Shown piece after piece: positions 5,916-8,165 of a DNA stretch of 8,165 bases. The translations under genes were made by a program, and so were the position numbers. Each line of letters starts with the position of its first letter. Within the stretch, counting starts at the first letter, position 1. The notes below the pieces were generated by a model. It was not told where the DNA came from and searched no databases. It saw only the letters and a program-made list of their open reading frames with translations. The stretch lies in contig CAYUJE010000285.1 in NCBI GenBank assembly GCA_964444865.1, forward strand, positions 1 to 8,165, read 5' to 3'. The stretch comes from SXOA01 sp964444865. Its GTDB lineage: Bacteria > Planctomycetota > Planctomycetia > Pirellulales > Pirellulaceae.

Positions 5916-6812
5916 TCAGGAGCCAACTTGCTCCCGCACCAATTCACCAAACAACTCCGGACGGCGGGTGCGGAGGGTGTAGTTGGGATGGCTACGGGCG
6001 GCGGCGAGCAGGGAAGCGTCCAGGTCGGCCACGATCATCTCGTCCCGGATTTGCTCGAGCTGCGTGTGCTTGAGGATGTCCCCCGTGGGGCCAATCATCA
6101 TGGCTCCGCCGGGATGGTGCGGCTGGTTCCAGTGGTCGCGGGGGAGAGAATCGACATAGCCAGCCCGGCCCGCCTGATCGACATAGACACAAAAGCAGGC
6201 ATTCTCCCGCCCGCGCATCCGGTAGCTACTGGAGAAATAGTCAAAAACTTTGCGGCGAGCGGCGGACTGGGATTCGGCGGTGTCGTCCCAGCGTCCTTCC
6301 CGAGCCGCGTGGGGCATCAGAATGATGTCCGCCCCCTTGAGCGCGATGATGCGGGCGACCTCGGGAAACTGATTGTCGTAGCAGATCACAATCCCGACCT
6401 TGCACTTTCCCAGGTCGAAGACCCGGATCTCGCGGCCTCCTTTGTAGAAGAACGACTCATCGCGCGACATGTGCAGCTTCCGCTGCTTGCCGATGTAGCC
6501 GCCGGGTCCGACGAGCACCTGCGTGTTGTAGACGATTTCGTTTTCCTTCTCGCTCATCCCGGCACACAGAATGAGGCCCGACTTTTTCGCCATGCCGCAC
6601 AAAGCTTCAATGCTCTCTCCCTCGGGCACTCTTTCGGCGACTGCCCACGTATTGGGGGTGCAATGGCCATGCACCACGAGCCCCGGAAACACCACCAACT
6701 CCGCCCGCTCTTTTACAGCCGCCTCACAAAACTGCTCCATCCGACAGAGCGTCTCGGCCCGTTTGCCAAGTTCGCTATTCATACTGACGGCAGCAACGCG
6801 GATGGTTTGCAT
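5916..6812 (-). CDS. Carbon-nitrogen hydrolase (nitrilase superfamily) homologue lacking the usual catalytic Glu
   Basis: A 298-residue protein with the nitrilase-superfamily fold; members hydrolyse amides, N-carbamoyl amino acids or nitriles in the cytoplasm. The core starts at IRVAAVSMNSELG (4-16). The catalytic Lys is K112 in GKQRKLH and the nucleophile is C144 in VGIVICYDNQFPE (139-151). The strand LVVFPG (39-44) should end in Glu as in FPE, but residue 44 is Gly, codon GGG at 6683-6681, one base from GAG. The rest is well conserved (NTQVLVGPGGYIGKQRK, ALKGADIILMPHA, GAMMIGPTGDIL), with no frameshift or stop, so decay is not obvious. An open frame extends upstream to a TTG at 6893, but the ATG at 6812 is chosen because the family core begins there; no strong Shine-Dalgarno is seen for either. 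The substrate cannot be inferred. The gene is divergent from the DUF1549 gene and not clearly in an operon. Confidence 0.92.
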   Translation of the reverse strand: MQTIRVAAVSMNSELGKRAETLCRMEQFCEAAVKERAELVVFPGLVVHGHCTPNTWAVAERVPEGESIEALCGMAKKSGLILCAGMSEKENEIVYNTQVLVGPGGYIGKQRKLHMSRDESFFYKGGREIRVFDLGKCKVGIVICYDNQFPEVARIIALKGADIILMPHAAREGRWDDTAESQSAARRKVFDYFSSSYRMRGRENACFCVYVDQAGRAGYVDSLPRDHWNQPHHPGGAMMIGPTGDILKHTQLEQIRDEMIVADLDASLLAAARSHPNYTLRTRRPELFGELVREQVGS

Positions 6813-7017
6813 GGCGGGGCTTTTGAAAGGGATGCAATGAGGCGTGTATGAATTTGAATCGCTAAATATCGCGGGGTTGAGCTCGCTGAACAAGCAGTCG
6901 CGGCAGAGGATTCCGTTTGGGTAATTGTTTCTGAATGTGCGGATGTTACGAACCGCCCCCTTCCCGCCATGTTCTGTTGTACGGGCCCGAAAAGCCGACT
7001 AAGATCAAGGGTGGCTG
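6813..7017. promoter_or_regulatory. Divergent intergenic region between nitrilase homologue and DUF1549 gene
   Basis: This 205-base gap should carry promoters for both genes. I see a perfect palindrome CGGGCCCG (6982-6989) and two ATCGC copies ten bases apart (6858 and 6868) but no convincing promoter. The plus-strand Shine-Dalgarno AAGGG (7007-7011) is six bases before the ATG at 7018. Confidence 0.4.
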
Positions 7018-8165
7018 ATGGGTGCGGAACAGGGTTCCGTCCTGTTAGCTCCCCGCCCTGTTTTTCCCGCCTGGAAGAAACTTGAGGTTCCTCCTGTGTT
7101 TGGCTGGCTGAGTCCAATACCCTCGCTTGCGCGTCGGGCTGGTGTCTGTGTGCTGCTGGTTGCTCTGGGCGCATCGCTGCACGGTGCCGAGCCGGCGATT
7201 GATTTTCGCAATGATATTGAGCCGATTCTGTCCCGCCATGGCTGCAATTCCGGGGGCTGTCATGGGAAGGCGAGCGGCCAGAACGGTTTCAAGCTGTCGC
7301 TGTTTGGGTTTGATGCCGCATATGACTTCGACGAAATTGTGAAGCGGGCTCGCGGACGGCGGGTGAGTGTTTCCGCGCCGGAGCAGAGTTTGATGCTGGT
7401 GAAAGCAACCGGTAAAGTTCCGCACGGTGGCGGTCGAAGGCTGGAGCCGGAGAGCGAAGCGTATAAGACGCTGCTGGCCTGGATTTCTGGTGGCACGCCC
7501 GGTTCTTCGCCCGATGCGCCGAAGATTGTGAGCTTGGCGATGGAGCCAAAACTGCTCGTCATGCAGCGTGGGCAGACGCAGCCGCTGAAAGTGGCAGCCG
7601 TGATGTCGGACGGCAAGACGCGGGATGTGACTGCCGAGACCTCGTTCTCCAGCAATCTCGATGTGGTCGCTGCAGTCAGCGAAGCGGGCATCGTTACTGC
7701 CGGCCAGCAGAGCGGCGAAGCGGCGATCATGGCCCGCTACCAGGGGCAAGTCACCGTGTTCAGCGCCATTATTCCCCATGGCAAGCCGCTCACGGAGATT
7801 CCGAACTTTCAGCCGAACAATTACATCGACAAGCTCGCCGCAGAGAAGTGGAAGAAGCTGGGGCTGCTGCCGTCGCCGGTTTGCGATGACGCGACATTCC
7901 TCCGCCGCGTCACCATCGACCTCTGCGGCCGAGTGCCGACGAGCGAGGAGGCGCGGGCGTTTCTGGCGGGGTCAGGAGACCCGCGCCAAACCTCCGCGGA
8001 CAAGCGGACCAAGGCCATCGACCGACTGCTCGATTCGCCCGACTACCCGGCGTTTTTTGCGCTCCGCTGGGGGAGCATCCTCCGCAACAGCAATCTGGCC
8101 GGGTCCGACAAAGCAGCTTACGCGTTCCACAACTGGATCAAGGACAACGTCGCCCGCAACCGCCC
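7018..8165 (+). CDS. Secreted planctomycete protein with cytochrome-c-like, Ig-like and DUF1549 domains (cut by right window edge)
   Basis: The frame is open from 7003 to the window end; 382 codons are present from the ATG at 7018. Residues 41-57 (AGVCVLLVALGASLHGA) form a signal-peptide core with likely cleavage before EPAIDF. Residues 60-160 are the cytochrome-c-like planctomycete domain with a CX4CH motif (C76, C81, H82) followed by GKASGQNGFKLSLFGF. Residues 170-255 look like a bacterial Ig-like (Big_2) segment (TRDVTAETSFSSNLDVVAAV, then GIVTAGQQSGEAAIMARY). DUF1549 begins near 268 (NYIDKLAAEKWKKLGLLPS, then FLRRVTIDLCGRVPTSEEA). A DUF1553 domain normally follows beyond the window. Members are abundant, exported and of unproven function; a redox or surface role is an inference. 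The start is uncertain: ATG 7018 has AAGGG six bases ahead but gives a 40-residue pre-hydrophobic arm; GTG 7096 has GAGG eight bases ahead and gives a normal-length signal peptide. Confidence 0.94.
   Translation, partial: MGAEQGSVLLAPRPVFPAWKKLEVPPVFGWLSPIPSLARRAGVCVLLVALGASLHGAEPAIDFRNDIEPILSRHGCNSGGCHGKASGQNGFKLSLFGFDAAYDFDEIVKRARGRRVSVSAPEQSLMLVKATGKVPHGGGRRLEPESEAYKTLLAWISGGTPGSSPDAPKIVSLAMEPKLLVMQRGQTQPLKVAAVMSDGKTRDVTAETSFSSNLDVVAAVSEAGIVTAGQQSGEAAIMARYQGQVTVFSAIIPHGKPLTEIPNFQPNNYIDKLAAEKWKKLGLLPSPVCDDATFLRRVTIDLCGRVPTSEEARAFLAGSGDPRQTSADKRTKAIDRLLDSPDYPAFFALRWGSILRNSNLAGSDKAAYAFHNWIKDNVARNR
7084..7098 (+). promoter_or_regulatory. Alternative ribosome site and GTG start for the DUF1549 protein
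   Basis: GAGG (7084-7087) is eight bases before an in-frame GTG at 7096. Starting there the protein begins MFGWLSPIPSLARRAGV, a signal peptide with two Arg just before the hydrophobic core, more normal than the product of ATG 7018. Confidence 0.45.
7116..7146 (-). repeat. Candidate dispersed planctomycete-type repeat (encodes PTRKRG / SLARRA)
   Basis: The core on the minus strand is CCCGACGCGCAAGCGAGGG (7138-7120). I recall this sequence as a frequent short dispersed element in planctomycete genomes, seen in predicted proteins as PTRKRG or, on the other strand, SLARRA. Only one copy lies in this window, so the repeat status rests on memory of other genomes. Here it falls inside the signal-peptide region of the DUF1549 protein. 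Confidence 0.5.

Noticed and set aside
5928..6851. A 307-codon plus-strand open frame
   Set aside because: Antisense shadow of the nitrilase homologue; no recognisable protein features.
6925..6953. A sigma-70-like TTGTTT with a downstream ACGAAC or TACGAA
   Set aside because: The -10 half matches the consensus at only about half its positions; too weak to annotate.
7045..7779. A 244-codon minus-strand open frame
   Set aside because: Antisense to the DUF1549 protein. Its PTRKRG segment comes from the candidate repeat, not from a real protein.
1..8165. CRISPR arrays, tRNA/rRNA genes, transposases, phage or defence genes
   Set aside because: I saw no spaced identical repeats, no cloverleaf or rRNA segment, and no matching protein motifs on either strand by eye.

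Overview
The window reads as part of a planctomycete chromosome. The strongest indicator is the partial gene at the right edge: a secreted protein with a cytochrome-c-like N-terminus, a bacterial Ig-like segment and a DUF1549 domain, a layout found almost only in Planctomycetes. The GC-rich sequence, loosely packed genes on both strands, a DUF4126 membrane protein, a HEAT-repeat lipoprotein and a GC-rich repeat motif that resembles one I recall from planctomycete genomes (encoding SLARRA on one strand, PTRKRG on the other) fit the same picture. I cannot name the genus.

Layout from left to right. Positions 1-1081 (minus) hold the N-terminal 360 residues of an M3-family oligoendopeptidase, cut by the window inside its HEXXH zinc motif. 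Positions 1271-1984 (plus) hold a lipoprotein with HEAT-like repeats. It converges, with one base between the stop codons, on a DUF4126 membrane protein (1986-2591, minus). Further right on the minus strand, and transcribed in this order, come a DEAD-box RNA helicase of the CsdA/DeaD type (3700-5613), a HIT-family nucleotide hydrolase (3194-3538) and a zinc-ribbon/single-TM protein (2703-3182). The last two are 11 bases apart and look translationally coupled. A 302-base gene-free stretch (5614-5915) precedes the helicase and carries clustered palindromes, hairpins and a sigma-54-like sequence. A nitrilase-superfamily protein lies at 5916-6812 (minus). It is divergent from the secreted DUF1549 protein, which starts near 7018 (plus) and runs off the right edge.

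The genes mostly look like independent housekeeping or accessory functions: peptide turnover, RNA remodelling, nucleotide phosphoramidate hydrolysis, amide hydrolysis and envelope proteins. I see no defence system, phage, transposase, CRISPR array, rRNA or tRNA, and nothing that convincingly amounts to a new multi-gene system. The points most worth checking are the glycine in place of the catalytic glutamate in the nitrilase homologue, the repeat-like sequence forming the signal-peptide region of the DUF1549 protein together with its CX4CH motif, the palindrome that buries the Shine-Dalgarno site between the HIT and zinc-ribbon genes, and the structured leader of the helicase.
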